Of a stretch of DNA of 46,810 nucleotides, positions 8,192 through 17,326 are shown in pieces; within the stretch, counting starts at the first letter, position 1; each line of letters starts with the position of its first letter. Position numbers and translations under genes: made by a program. The notes under the pieces are model-generated. The model made no database searches, was not told the DNA's origin, and saw only the letters and a program-made list of their open reading frames with translations. Source of the DNA: CAZAMB01 sp964486335 (lineage in GTDB: Bacteria > Planctomycetota > Phycisphaerae > UBA1845); assembly GCA_964486335.1 (NCBI GenBank), contig CAZAMB010000024.1, forward strand, positions 1 to 46,810, read 5' to 3'.

Positions 8192-8807
8192 AGAATTTTC
8201 GGGCCACTTCCTCGGCGAACTTGCGGTAGGTGGCTTCGCGGATCAGCGAGGAATTCGTCGCGGTCATCAGGACCGGCTGATCCTCGGGATAGACGCATTC
8301 GACCGGGGTGAGTTCAAACCGGCGCAGTGAATCGGATTCGGATCGAACGTCGTGAACGCTGACCGACGCGCTGATTCGACCGCGAAGAAACTGGGGTTGC
8401 GAGGGATCCCGAATCTGAAACCCGACAACCTCGACGTAGATGACGTAATCGGCGTCGAAGCGCCTGCCGACGGCGTGCGGGTCGATGCGGGCGTCGAGGT
8501 CCTTTTGAAGGAAGTCCTCCACGTCGCGCGGATCGACGATCTGGGCGGCAAGACTTCGCTGATTGAGCTCGGCCTGGAGCTTATCGCCAACATAGGTGGC
8601 CAGCTCCATTCGCGCGTGCGGATAATCGAACAAGGTCGCGGGATCGGTCCAGACCAGCACGGCCGCGCGGCGTTCCGCTAGCTTGTCAAACTCCGCCGGG
8701 ACCTTTTTCTTCTCAACCCCCATGATGGCAAGGGGCATCAACAAATTGCACGCCGTCGCCAGCGGCAGGAAGCCGACCGCCAGGCCGCATGTCAGATTGA
8801 CGCGCAT
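8169..8807 (-). CDS. Putative lipoprotein, paralogue of the downstream gene
   Basis: Protein of 212 residues. I chose the ATG at 8807 because it gives a clean lipoprotein signal (MRVNLTCGLAVGFLPLATAC, with the lipid Cys in LATAC) and has GGAG 8 bp upstream; a longer start at 8861 would bury the signal. The mature part has an alpha/beta pattern with a predicted strand YVIYVEVVGFQI at about residue 130, aligned with the same region of the following gene. The two genes overlap and form an operon with the DUF2752 gene 46 bp upstream. No catalytic motif is visible. Likely periplasm-facing and membrane-tethered; role unknown. Confidence 0.78.
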   Translation of the reverse strand: MRVNLTCGLAVGFLPLATACNLLMPLAIMGVEKKKVPAEFDKLAERRAAVLVWTDPATLFDYPHARMELATYVGDKLQAELNQRSLAAQIVDPRDVEDFLQKDLDARIDPHAVGRRFDADYVIYVEVVGFQIRDPSQPQFLRGRISASVSVHDVRSESDSLRRFELTPVECVYPEDQPVLMTATNSSLIREATYRKFAEEVARKFYDYTVEL

Positions 8808-8853
8808 CGAACAATCTCCACGAAAACCAGTACCGCCGGGTTGTCTCATCGGC

Positions 8854-9411
8854 CTACCCACCGGGCGCGGGCGAAACAGGTGAAAACACCGCGATCTTGT
8901 ACAACCATCCGGCCAGCAGCACGAGCAATACTCCCAGCGTAATCCGCGCGGGGGGCAAACGGTACCAATTGACTCGAATCGTCTTGCCGGTTGCCAGCAC
9001 CGAAGCCGACGCGATAGCCGCCAAAACGACGGCCAGTAAAATCAGCATCCCCGCCGGCTGCGCGTGGAGGGACGCCAACAATCGGCCGCGAACGGCTAGT
9101 GCAAACGCCGTGGTCATCCCACACGTCGGACAGGGATACCCGGTCATCATGGGCATCAGGCAGGGTGCCCCGCCCAACTGTTGGTGCGTTCCGAATCCCG
9201 ACGGATCGGGACGGAGGCGCGACGCCACGGCAACAATCGCCAGACAGCCGCACAAGACCGCGCCGGCAACTCCGCGCGCGGCAGCCAGGTTGTCCGAACG
9301 CGATCGCACGATCAGCGGACCAAGAGGGTGCGGCGCCTTACCACGCACGTCCTTTTCCGGCGGACTTACATCCGCGCGGCGAAGTCGGTCGCCATGTGCT
9401 CTTCGTGACAT
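8854..9411 (-). CDS. DUF2752-family membrane protein
   Basis: Protein of 185 residues from the ATG at 9411 (GGAG just upstream). The reading frame stays open further upstream but that part is proline/arginine-rich and looks non-coding. Three to four hydrophobic helices are present (AAARGVAGAVLCGCLAIVAV, then ASLHAQPAGMLILLAVV, then LGVLLVLLAGWLYKIAVF). The family hallmark CPTCGMTTA lies between the first and second helix, with an upstream PCLMP segment. DUF2752 proteins are small integral membrane proteins of unknown function; the CxxC pair could bind metal or be redox active (inference). It heads a minus-strand operon with two lipoproteins and is divergent from sdhC, with about 200 bp of shared promoter region. 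Confidence 0.85.
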   Translation of the reverse strand: MSRRAHGDRLRRADVSPPEKDVRGKAPHPLGPLIVRSRSDNLAAARGVAGAVLCGCLAIVAVASRLRPDPSGFGTHQQLGGAPCLMPMMTGYPCPTCGMTTAFALAVRGRLLASLHAQPAGMLILLAVVLAAIASASVLATGKTIRVNWYRLPPARITLGVLLVLLAGWLYKIAVFSPVSPAPGG

Positions 9412-9617
9412 CGACTCCACATGGTGAGGGTAGACTTGGCGCGCGCCTCGGTCAAGCCGAATGGCGGCTACGCACCGCTCATGCATCGGATTGCATCCTC
9501 TCAGCGGGCCTCTATAATCGGGCCGAACGCGATTCCGCCACATCGGTTCGGCGTGGGCCGGCGTGGGGTTCGAAACGCGGCAATCCGGCGATCGTCGGTT
9601 GATGGTGGGAGGATTTC

Positions 9618-10373
9618 GTGTCCGCGCATCAGGTCGAATCAACAACGTCGGGCGAAAAATACTATTTTCTGGTCCGCAGGCTACATTCACTTTCCGGGTT
9701 GGTTCCCGTCGGCGTTTTCCTTTTTGTCCATTTGACGACCAATGCGACCGTGCTCGCCCCGGGACCGGCTGGAGCGGAGTTTCAAAAGGCGGTTGAGCGG
9801 ATTCACGCACTCGGTCCGTTGCTCGTTCCGGTCGAGATCGTCGGCATTTTCATTCCGCTGCTGTTTCACACGCTCGTGGGGTTTCAGATTATTTTCACCG
9901 GGCGGTCCAATGCCCAGAATTATCCCTATGGACCCAATATCCGGTACACGCTTCAGCGGGCGACGGGAATGATCGCGTTTGTGTTCATCATCTACCATGT
10001 CTGGCAGATGCACTGGATGGGCAAGGGACTCGGAGGCGGGAAGTTCGAGTTGCATGACGCCACCGGCGCGCCGACCGGCGCGATGACGACAGCCGCCGCG
10101 ATTCAAGCGGCCTGGTACATCGCCCCGCTCTACGCCATTGGCGTTTTGGCCTGCGTCTTTCATCTGGCCAACGGAATCTGGACCTCGCTGATCACATGGG
10201 GCGTGACCATTCGACCGCGAACGCAGCGCGTTTCCGGATACTGTTGCACCGCGTTTGGAGTGGTGCTGGCGGCCATTGGGCTGGGCGCTCTGTCGGGATT
10301 CCGAACGATGGAGGTGCAAGAGTCGGCGACCGGGACCGGTCATGCCATTACGTCCCTGGAGTCCGGTCATTGA
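9618..10373 (+). CDS. sdhC: Succinate dehydrogenase cytochrome b558 subunit
   Basis: Protein of 251 residues, the membrane anchor of a type B succinate:quinone oxidoreductase. The GTG start is preceded by GGGAGG at proper spacing. Five hydrophobic helices carry histidines placed as heme b ligands (RRLHSLSG in helix I, LLFHTLVGF in II, FIIYHVWQMHW in III, CVFHLANGIW in IV). Single large SdhC proteins of this kind, without SdhD, bind two hemes and usually reduce menaquinone. The subunit passes electrons from SdhB to the quinone pool in the cytoplasmic membrane. The gene order sdhC-sdhA-sdhB, with about 90-100 bp gaps, is typical of this type. Confidence 0.95.
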   Translation: MSAHQVESTTSGEKYYFLVRRLHSLSGLVPVGVFLFVHLTTNATVLAPGPAGAEFQKAVERIHALGPLLVPVEIVGIFIPLLFHTLVGFQIIFTGRSNAQNYPYGPNIRYTLQRATGMIAFVFIIYHVWQMHWMGKGLGGGKFELHDATGAPTGAMTTAAAIQAAWYIAPLYAIGVLACVFHLANGIWTSLITWGVTIRPRTQRVSGYCCTAFGVVLAAIGLGALSGFRTMEVQESATGTGHAITSLESGH

Positions 10374-10462
10374 CGTGAATGCACCGGTTGGAAATCGGTA
10401 TCACAAGATAGCGCGCGGCGGCTAGAGTGGTTGTCGAAGGCGAGACTTAAAGGCACGAGGTC

Positions 10463-12442
10463 ATGGCCAAGAAGCAACATGTTGTCGTGGTAGGCGGCGG
10501 ACTCGCGGGACTGGCGGCCGCCATGAAGCTCGCGGAGTCGGACATCCATGTGTACCTCATCAGCATGGTTCCGGTGAAGCGTTCGCACAGCGTGTGCGCG
10601 CAGGGGGGAATCAATTCGGTCAACGAACTCACCCGGCAGCAGGGCGATTCCGAGTGGCTGCACCTTGACGACACCGTTTACGGTGGCGATTTCCTGCAAC
10701 ATCAGCCTCCGGTCAAAGAAATGTGCGACTGGGGCCCGAAGATCATTAACCTGCTCGATCGCCTTGGGGTTCCGTTCAATCGCACGCCGGAAGGGCTTCG
10801 GGATCAGCGTCGTTTTGGTGGAACGCTGTTTAAGCGCACCGCTTTCTCCGGCGCGACGACCGGGCAGCAGCTTTTGTACGCCCTCGACGAACAGGTCCGC
10901 CACTGGGAAGCGGAGGGACTTGTCGAAAAGTTCGAGTATTGGGAGTTTCTGGGCCCGATCCTCGATGGCAACGGTCACTGTCGCGGCGTCGTCGCGCAGG
11001 ACATGTTCAGCATGGAGATTCGCTCGTTTGCCGCCGATGCCGTGGTAATGGCAACCGGGGGATGCGGACTCATCTACGGCCGCAGCACGATGTCGATGAT
11101 CTGCACGGGCGGCGCCGCCGGTCGGGTGTTTCGAGCCGGCGTCAAGTATGCCAATGGCGAGTTTATTCAGGTCCACCCGACGGCGATTCCGGGAACCGAT
11201 AAGCTCCGATTGATGAGCGAGAGCGCTCGTGGGGAGGGCGGTCGCGTGTGGGTTCCGCGCAAGCCGCAGGACCCGCGCGATCCGAAGTCGATCCCGGCAA
11301 CCGAACGATATTACTTCCTTGAAGAACGGTATCCGAAATACGGCAATCTCGTGCCGCGAGACATCGCCACGCGAGAAATCTTCGACGTTTGCGTGAATCA
11401 GGGATTGAGCGTCGAGAAGGGGCGACTGTGCGTCTATCTCGACGTGACCGAACTGCCCCCCGCGACGCAAAAGAAGCTCGACGGCATTCTCGAGATTTAC
11501 GAGAAGTTCCAGGGCGTCGATCCGCGCTCCACGCCGATGAAGATCTTCCCGGCCGTTCATTACACGATGGGCGGATTGTGGGCCGATTACGAGAAGAACG
11601 AAACGACAGGCGGGCTGGTACTCGGTTCGCCGCGTAATCAGCACACCAACGTGCCGGGCATCTTCGCCATCGGCGAGGCCGACTATCAGTATCACGGCGC
11701 GAATCGCCTCGGCGCAAACTCACTGCTGAGCTGCATTTTCGCCGGGTTGATCGTGGGGCCGACGATCGAGAACTGGCTCAAGTCCCTCGCCAAGGGCAGT
11801 GCGTCCGATCAGCCGGTGTCGCTCTTCGACTCGGCAACCGCGGCGCACAAAAAACAAGTGGACGATCTAATCCGCAATCAGGGGAGCGAGAATCCGTACC
11901 ATATTCACGACGAACTCGGCGAATGGATGACGCGCAACGTAACGGTGGTTCGCAACAACAAAGACCTTTCGGCCACGCTCAAGAAGATTGATGAACTGGA
12001 TGATCGGTACAAGCGGGCGAGCCTGTCCGACAAGGGTAACTGGACCAATCAAAATCTCAGCTTCACTCGAGCGCTGGGCGACATGATTCTGCTCGCACGC
12101 GTCATTACGAAGGGCGCGCTGATGCGCGACGAATGCCGCGGGGCGCATTACAAGCCGGAGTTCGAGATTCCGGGCACCACCGCCGACGATCCGGCGAAGC
12201 TCAAGGAACAGGCGGCTCAGTGGTGCAAGACGTTCAAGGGGCAGATCGACAAGTGGCTCAAGACGACGATCGCTTCGCACGCCGCCGACGGCCCGAAGTT
12301 CAGCTATGAGGACGTCGATACGAGTCTCATTCCGCCGCGCCCGCGAACCTACGGACTCAAAGGCGCGGAAATTGTCGATAAGACGTGGAAGGACATGACC
12401 GGGGGTACGAAAAAGCCGCCGCAGCCGGCATCGGTTGCTTAG
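10463..12442 (+). CDS. sdhA: Succinate dehydrogenase flavoprotein subunit
   Basis: Protein of 659 residues with full SdhA/FrdA architecture. The N-terminal FAD-binding GGGLAG is at 11-16 and the covalent flavin histidine at about residue 42 in SHSVCAQGGIN. The substrate-site segment VHPTAIPG, the conserved HYTMGGLW and the RLGANSLLSCIFAG motif near the end of the FAD domain are all intact, as is the C-terminal helical domain. It oxidises succinate to fumarate (TCA cycle) and delivers electrons to SdhB, on the cytoplasmic face of the membrane. It is flanked by sdhC and sdhB. Reversal as a fumarate reductase cannot be excluded from sequence. No defects seen. Confidence 0.98.
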   Translation: MAKKQHVVVVGGGLAGLAAAMKLAESDIHVYLISMVPVKRSHSVCAQGGINSVNELTRQQGDSEWLHLDDTVYGGDFLQHQPPVKEMCDWGPKIINLLDRLGVPFNRTPEGLRDQRRFGGTLFKRTAFSGATTGQQLLYALDEQVRHWEAEGLVEKFEYWEFLGPILDGNGHCRGVVAQDMFSMEIRSFAADAVVMATGGCGLIYGRSTMSMICTGGAAGRVFRAGVKYANGEFIQVHPTAIPGTDKLRLMSESARGEGGRVWVPRKPQDPRDPKSIPATERYYFLEERYPKYGNLVPRDIATREIFDVCVNQGLSVEKGRLCVYLDVTELPPATQKKLDGILEIYEKFQGVDPRSTPMKIFPAVHYTMGGLWADYEKNETTGGLVLGSPRNQHTNVPGIFAIGEADYQYHGANRLGANSLLSCIFAGLIVGPTIENWLKSLAKGSASDQPVSLFDSATAAHKKQVDDLIRNQGSENPYHIHDELGEWMTRNVTVVRNNKDLSATLKKIDELDDRYKRASLSDKGNWTNQNLSFTRALGDMILLARVITKGALMRDECRGAHYKPEFEIPGTTADDPAKLKEQAAQWCKTFKGQIDKWLKTTIASHAADGPKFSYEDVDTSLIPPRPRTYGLKGAEIVDKTWKDMTGGTKKPPQPASVA

Positions 12443-12544
12443 AATGGAATTGGATGAACCGATCTGCATCCAAGTGATTGAGTGGGGTCGCAAGAAGCGT
12501 GGTCGTCGAAGTCCAATGGTTTAGCGCTTGAGACGTGAGGCAAG

Positions 12545-13339
12545 ATGACATCACACGAGCATCATCACGATTCCGGCGACCACGGTCGCAAGTTCAGCGT
12601 CCGCGTGCTCCGTCAGAATGACGCGCATTCCGGTTCGCACTGGGAGACGTTTGAAGTCGCCCATGAGGACGGCATGAACGTCACCACGGTATTGCTGCGG
12701 ATCGCGGCCAATCCGGTTACCGAGGATCACGAGCCGTCCACGCCCGTCGCTTACGATTCGTGCTGTTTGGAGGAAGTCTGCGGGGCCTGCACGATGGTCA
12801 TTAACGGGCGCGTGCGTCAGGCCTGCTCAGCCCTTGTCGAAAATCTGCTGAAGGATTCTCCGGGTGAGATTGAACTGCGACCGATGACCAAGTATCCGGT
12901 GGTTCGAGACTTGCTTGTCGATCGCAAGCGGATGTTCGAGACGCTGAAGAAAGTCCGCGCGTGGGTTCCGGTCGACGGCTATTACGACATCGGCACGGGT
13001 CCGCGCATCTCGCCCGCGGAGCAGGACAAAGCCTATGCGGTGGCGCGCTGCATGACCTGCGGATGCTGCACCGAGGCGTGCCCGCAGTTTAACGACCACT
13101 CCGCTTTCATCGGTCCGGCGGCGATTGCCCAGTCCGTGTTGTTCAATGCGCATCCTACGGGGGCCGTCGAGGCCGACGCGAGACTCGAAGTGCTTTCCGG
13201 GGTCGGCGGCGTGGTCGATTGCGGCAACAGCCAGAATTGCGTCAAGGTCTGCCCCAAGGACATTCCCCTCACCGAAGCGATCGCCAAGGCCGGTCGCGAT
13301 ACAACCCTTTACAAGTTGCGACAGTGGTTCGGGCGTTAA
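12545..13339 (+). CDS. sdhB: Succinate dehydrogenase iron-sulfur subunit
   Basis: Protein of 264 residues. The N-terminal ferredoxin domain has C-x4-C-x2-C-x11-C for the [2Fe-2S] cluster at Cys74, 79, 82 and 94. The C-terminal domain carries CMTCGCCTEACP and CGNSQNCVKVCP for the [4Fe-4S] and [3Fe-4S] clusters. It conducts electrons from SdhA flavin to the heme/quinone site of SdhC. The start is preceded by a GAGG sequence. The extreme N-terminus (HEHHHDSGDH) is unusually histidine-rich for the family and is the only odd feature. Confidence 0.97.
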   Translation: MTSHEHHHDSGDHGRKFSVRVLRQNDAHSGSHWETFEVAHEDGMNVTTVLLRIAANPVTEDHEPSTPVAYDSCCLEEVCGACTMVINGRVRQACSALVENLLKDSPGEIELRPMTKYPVVRDLLVDRKRMFETLKKVRAWVPVDGYYDIGTGPRISPAEQDKAYAVARCMTCGCCTEACPQFNDHSAFIGPAAIAQSVLFNAHPTGAVEADARLEVLSGVGGVVDCGNSQNCVKVCPKDIPLTEAIAKAGRDTTLYKLRQWFGR

Positions 13340-13370
13340 AACCGATACGATGAATTGGCGGGCTTCCGAG

Positions 13371-13393
13371 CCGCGCGCGTTGGTTTCGCGCGG
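13371..13393. terminator. Hairpin after the sdh operon
   Basis: A perfect 7-bp GC stem (CCGCGCG at 13371-13377 with CGCGCGG at 13387-13393, 9-nt loop) lies 31 bp after the sdhB stop and ahead of the next gene. It has a short T-run in the loop rather than after the stem, so it is only a candidate terminator. Confidence 0.4.
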
Positions 13394-13454
13394 ACCGGCA
13401 GTCTTGCCAGCCTGAACTCGCTGACCGTTAACTCTTGATTGGGAGTACCATCTG

Positions 13455-15029
13455 GTGACCAGCCGAAACATTTTGATTCGCCGACTCGCACTGGGACTTT
13501 TTGTCGCGTTTTCGCCATTGACTTTGGCCGCCGGCGACATCGACGTTCGCAATCCGCCTCGGGGGCGCTTTGCCGATCAATGGTTCGAAGTTTACATGGG
13601 CGGGAGCAAGGTTGGATTTGCGCATAACACGATGGCGCGAGACGGCGATCGAATTGACTCGGCCGTCGAGTTTCAAATGAAGCTGGGCCGGGTCGAACAA
13701 CCGGTGTCACTGCGAATGGTGCAGGGTACGTCGGAAACCCTCGATGGTGCCGCGATCAGCTTCCATTCCGATCTGGACCTTTCCCTGATGAAGACGCAGA
13801 CGCGCGGCACGGTGAAGGACGGCAAGGTCACGATCGTCACCACGCAATACGGAATGGACCAAACTCAAACCTTTGATTTTCCAAGCGGCGCGATGATGTC
13901 GTGGGGACTCTTCCGCGAACAGGAGCTTCGCGGGCTGAAACCGGGAACGAAGTACACGCTCAAGGTCTACGCGCCCGAGCTGCGGCTCGACGACGCGGTG
14001 TCGGCGGTGATCGTAATCGGCGATCAGGAGGATTTCACCGTCGGCGGTAGGAAGGCTCGCGGGCAGAAAGTCGTTGTCACACTGGAATCGCCCGCCGGTT
14101 CATACGAAATGATCTCGTGGGTGGACAAGTCCGGCCTGCCGGTCCGATCGCGCGTGCCCATGCCCGGCATCGGCGACATGGAGATGATCGCGGTGAACGA
14201 GGCGACGGCACTGGCCGACTTTGTCCCTCCCGAGATCTTCATGTCCACGGTGGTGAAGGCCAGACGGACCATCAACCGCGACGCCGCGAAGAAAATTCGT
14301 TATCGCGTTCGGGCGAAGGACGCCTCCGTGTCACTCGATTCGATCCCCGAAACATGCAGTCAACGAATCATCAGTCGCGACAAACAAACCGTGGAAATGA
14401 CCGTATCGCGCCAGTCGCACTCGCCCGGTTCTGCAACCTCGACGAACGGGAGCAAGGAGTCGCGGCCGTCCGATTTGCGTGATTTCCTTGAATCCAACCT
14501 CATGATTAACACCGACGATCCGAAGCTCATCGAACTCGCGAAACAGGCCGCGGGCGGCGAAAAGGAGCCCTTTGCGCTCGGCGACAAACTCAGGCGATTT
14601 GTCACGGATTACGTCAGCACGAAGAGTCTCAACATCGGCTTCGCCACGGCGAGTGAAGTTGCGCGAACGAAAGAAGGCGATTGCAGCGAGCACGGCGTGT
14701 TGCTGGCGGCGCTGGGGCGAATCAACGGCCTGCCATCGCGCGTCGTGGTCGGTCTGGCCTACGTCCCGATCTTCGGCAATCAGGACGACATCTTCGGCTA
14801 CCACTTGTGGACGCAGTTTTTCATCAACGGCGAGTGGGTCGATTTCGACGCCGCGCTCCGTGAGACCGATTGCAGTCCGACGCGGATCACCTTCGCGGTA
14901 TCATCGCTGCGCAACGCGGGCATGGCCGACCTGAGTTTGCCGCTCATCAACAAAATCGGCGGCATCGACATTGACATTCTTGACATTGATCCCGCCTCGG
15001 CGGGCGGCGAGATTTCACCGAAGCCTTGA
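13455..15029 (+). CDS. Secreted transglutaminase-like protein
   Basis: Protein of 524 residues. The GTG start has GGGAG nearby, and the N-terminus is a signal peptide (LALGLFVAFSPLTLAAG). Residues about 30-350 are beta-rich with no family I can name. The C-terminal third is a transglutaminase-core domain with a Cys-His-Asp triad: Cys410 in EGDCSEHG, His450 in GYHLWTQ and Asp463/Asp465 in WVDFDAA. Bacterial proteins with this core are usually cysteine proteases or amidases rather than cross-linkers. The protein would act outside the cytoplasm. It starts the plus-strand run that leads to the secretin gene, but the 160-bp gap before the next gene argues against tight co-transcription. Confidence 0.88.
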   Translation: MTSRNILIRRLALGLFVAFSPLTLAAGDIDVRNPPRGRFADQWFEVYMGGSKVGFAHNTMARDGDRIDSAVEFQMKLGRVEQPVSLRMVQGTSETLDGAAISFHSDLDLSLMKTQTRGTVKDGKVTIVTTQYGMDQTQTFDFPSGAMMSWGLFREQELRGLKPGTKYTLKVYAPELRLDDAVSAVIVIGDQEDFTVGGRKARGQKVVVTLESPAGSYEMISWVDKSGLPVRSRVPMPGIGDMEMIAVNEATALADFVPPEIFMSTVVKARRTINRDAAKKIRYRVRAKDASVSLDSIPETCSQRIISRDKQTVEMTVSRQSHSPGSATSTNGSKESRPSDLRDFLESNLMINTDDPKLIELAKQAAGGEKEPFALGDKLRRFVTDYVSTKSLNIGFATASEVARTKEGDCSEHGVLLAALGRINGLPSRVVVGLAYVPIFGNQDDIFGYHLWTQFFINGEWVDFDAALRETDCSPTRITFAVSSLRNAGMADLSLPLINKIGGIDIDILDIDPASAGGEISPKP

Positions 15030-15190
15030 GCGTTCGCGATCGTTTTGGCTACTGAGCAGCAACGCATTACGGAATGGGGCATAAAGGCATTTCATCTTGG
15101 TTTTTGAGTTGAAGCGATGACCGGGCGACCATACGATGGCATCCGTTCGTCCGTTTGGATTCGGCCGATCATGGGCAGGGAGGCCCGGAC

Positions 15191-16873
15191 ATGCCCCGTC
15201 GAACCCGTCGCACCGCTGCAGCTCGCTCTGCGTTACACACGCGACGCTCTGCGCGGCGTCGCAAAGACCAATCAGGTCGCTCCGCCCCAGCGAAGCGGGA
15301 ATCGCCTTTCCACCGCGCCGCCTCTCTGTCGTCGGCCAAGAACGAACACCGTCATCCGTCGTCCCATTCCAACTGTGACCGAATGGTCCAATCGGCCAAT
15401 CGCCTCGCCAGTGCCGCCGCTTCGGCCCTTGGCGTGTCCATCGCATGGACCATCGCCGGCTTGATTTCCGGGCTTCAGGTCGCCTTGGAGCGCGAACCGC
15501 CTTCGGCCTCCGCAACGATCGCCGTCGGACTTCTGGCTCTCGCAACCGGCGTACGTGCTCCGCACCGGTTGACGTTTCGGTTCGGCGTCGCCGCTTGGCG
15601 CAGCATGGCTGGAGGAAAACCATTTCGAATGAGTCCGCCGCTGATTCCAGCAGCCCCATCCGATCGTTCCGCTGCGTGGATGGTCCTGGCCATGACCACC
15701 CTGACGGGCGGCGCGGCCGTCGCCTTGACGCCACTGATGATGTCGCCCGCGTCGACCATCAACGCATGGCTGCTCGATCATTTTGTCTGGTCGTCGGCAC
15801 CGCTGGCGGTCGTCCAATTCGGCCTAACGCTTGCTGTTTGCTTTATCCCATTGGCTGCCTGCGGTTTCGGGCTGGCGACAGTGCATGCGCTGAGCGACGC
15901 CCGGGGGCGCTTTGACGCTCGGTTCATGGCCTGGGCAGTCGCGGGTGCGGCGCTGGGCTGTGCGATGTCGGCCAAGTTGGGAATGAACGCTGCCGGTCCG
16001 AATCTGTTGCTCCTGGCCGCATCACTTCCTCTATTGATGGTCGCGCTTGCCTCGTCGACGATGGCCGCCCGATCCGAAGCGGTATCATCCGAAGCGCCGC
16101 TCCGTGACAGCACCGCCCTACCGGCGACGATCGACCACTGGCCGAGGCTTCTTCGCGCGAGCATCGTGGCCGTCGGCGGCGGCGGTGCTTGCGCAATGGT
16201 GGTTGGGACAGGGGAATGGGCCGCAGCCGGGAGCGATTCCCTGAGCATCACCGCAGCGTTCCTCCTGTCTTTCGGTGCGGGTTTGATGCTGAAGGGTACC
16301 ACGTATCGCCAGATCGTTCATTCCGTGGGCGGCTTCGGTTGTCGCTGTGGCGTTGCCGGGCTTATCGTCGGCATCGCCGCGTTTGCAATGCTGCGCGGTT
16401 CCGCAAGTCGAGGGTCTTTTGCATTCCTGCTCGCCGCCGCGGGCGTCGCGACCATCGGAAGTTGCGTCTCATTCGGCTTTCATACTCTCATGGAGCGCGT
16501 CGCTGCCCAAACCGCGATTGGCGCGCTGACGATCGCCCGATTGCTCGTTTGTGCCGCCGTAACGGTCTGGTTGTCCGCGCCGTGGGCGGTGGATCTGTTT
16601 GGGCCGGGCAACGCGCTGATGATGCTGGCGATCTCGCTCATCGCCCTCGGTGGGCTGCTCATCGTTCACGAGTCGGACTATGCTGCCCCAGCCCGGCGAC
16701 TGCTCATCGGGCTGGCCGGTGCAGTGATTGCGGCAATGTTGATATTCTCCAGAGTTCTGACGACCGATTCCCCGATGCCCTCGCCTCCATCGGTTTCCGC
16801 AAGCGACTCCGCTCCGACGATGATGGTCTTCTCGCAAGATTCAAGTTCACTTGGTCGAGCCGACGACCGATAA
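15191..16873 (+). CDS. Polytopic membrane protein of unknown function
   Basis: The ATG at 15191 has a good GGGAGG 7 bp upstream and gives 560 residues. The first ~64 are arginine/serine-rich and disordered-looking. A later ATG at 15383, just before the first helix, is a reasonable alternative with no clear ribosome site. The remainder is a string of about 12 hydrophobic helices rich in Ala, Gly and Leu (for example ALGVSIAWTIAGLISGL and LMMLAISLIALGGLLIV) joined by short loops, with a longer polar loop around residues 285-315. I do not recognise a transporter motif. It may belong with the downstream small anchored protein and secretin genes (79 bp gap to the next). Confidence 0.7.
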   Translation: MPRRTRRTAAARSALHTRRSARRRKDQSGRSAPAKRESPFHRAASLSSAKNEHRHPSSHSNCDRMVQSANRLASAAASALGVSIAWTIAGLISGLQVALEREPPSASATIAVGLLALATGVRAPHRLTFRFGVAAWRSMAGGKPFRMSPPLIPAAPSDRSAAWMVLAMTTLTGGAAVALTPLMMSPASTINAWLLDHFVWSSAPLAVVQFGLTLAVCFIPLAACGFGLATVHALSDARGRFDARFMAWAVAGAALGCAMSAKLGMNAAGPNLLLLAASLPLLMVALASSTMAARSEAVSSEAPLRDSTALPATIDHWPRLLRASIVAVGGGGACAMVVGTGEWAAAGSDSLSITAAFLLSFGAGLMLKGTTYRQIVHSVGGFGCRCGVAGLIVGIAAFAMLRGSASRGSFAFLLAAAGVATIGSCVSFGFHTLMERVAAQTAIGALTIARLLVCAAVTVWLSAPWAVDLFGPGNALMMLAISLIALGGLLIVHESDYAAPARRLLIGLAGAVIAAMLIFSRVLTTDSPMPSPPSVSASDSAPTMMVFSQDSSSLGRADDR

Positions 16874-16951
16874 TCCATCAAACGTCCGGCGCGGCTTCCT
16901 TGCGCGGGGGTCGCCTTTCGATCCGTCCACGTTCCCATTTGGAGCTCTATC

Positions 16952-17236
16952 ATGCGTAGATCATCCACGACTAGCTATCCAACGTCGTTCGCCACGATCA
17001 TGCACGCCGGATTGATCCTTCTGCTGACATTCACGTGCCTCCGCGTTTGGGTCGGTCCGTTTCCGATTCTATCGCGGGCGGAAGCCCAGATTCCCGACGC
17101 CGGAATGCAGCGAAAACTGCTTATCGAAGAGGTCCAGCGAACCAACCAACTCCTGGGCGACATCAAGCGACTCATGGAGTCCGGAAATCTCAACGTCCGC
17201 GTCAGCGGTGCCGATAACCAATCGGAAAGGCGATGA
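16952..17236 (+). CDS. Small membrane-anchored protein with a coiled-coil tail
   Basis: Protein of 94 residues. One hydrophobic segment (about 15-33) acts as an anchor or signal peptide (ALSRAEAQ would be near a cleavage site), followed by an amphipathic helix (about 50-80: RKLLIEEVQRTNQLLGDIKRLM) that could form a coiled coil. No recognised family. The position between a polytopic protein and a secretin suggests an accessory of the same envelope complex (inference). ATG start without a strong ribosome site; coding status rests on the clean signal/helix pattern and position. Confidence 0.6.
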   Translation: MRRSSTTSYPTSFATIMHAGLILLLTFTCLRVWVGPFPILSRAEAQIPDAGMQRKLLIEEVQRTNQLLGDIKRLMESGNLNVRVSGADNQSERR

Positions 17237-17326
17237 GCAGGTAAGTTCCTCGCGCCAACCGGATCATTGGCGAACCGGCTGCCCCATCGCATCGAACAGA
17301 CGGAATACGGAAGTGGCCGGACGACC

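Noticed and set aside
10367..11695. Minus-strand frame of 442 codons opposite sdhA
   Set aside because: Antisense to an unmistakable sdhA gene.
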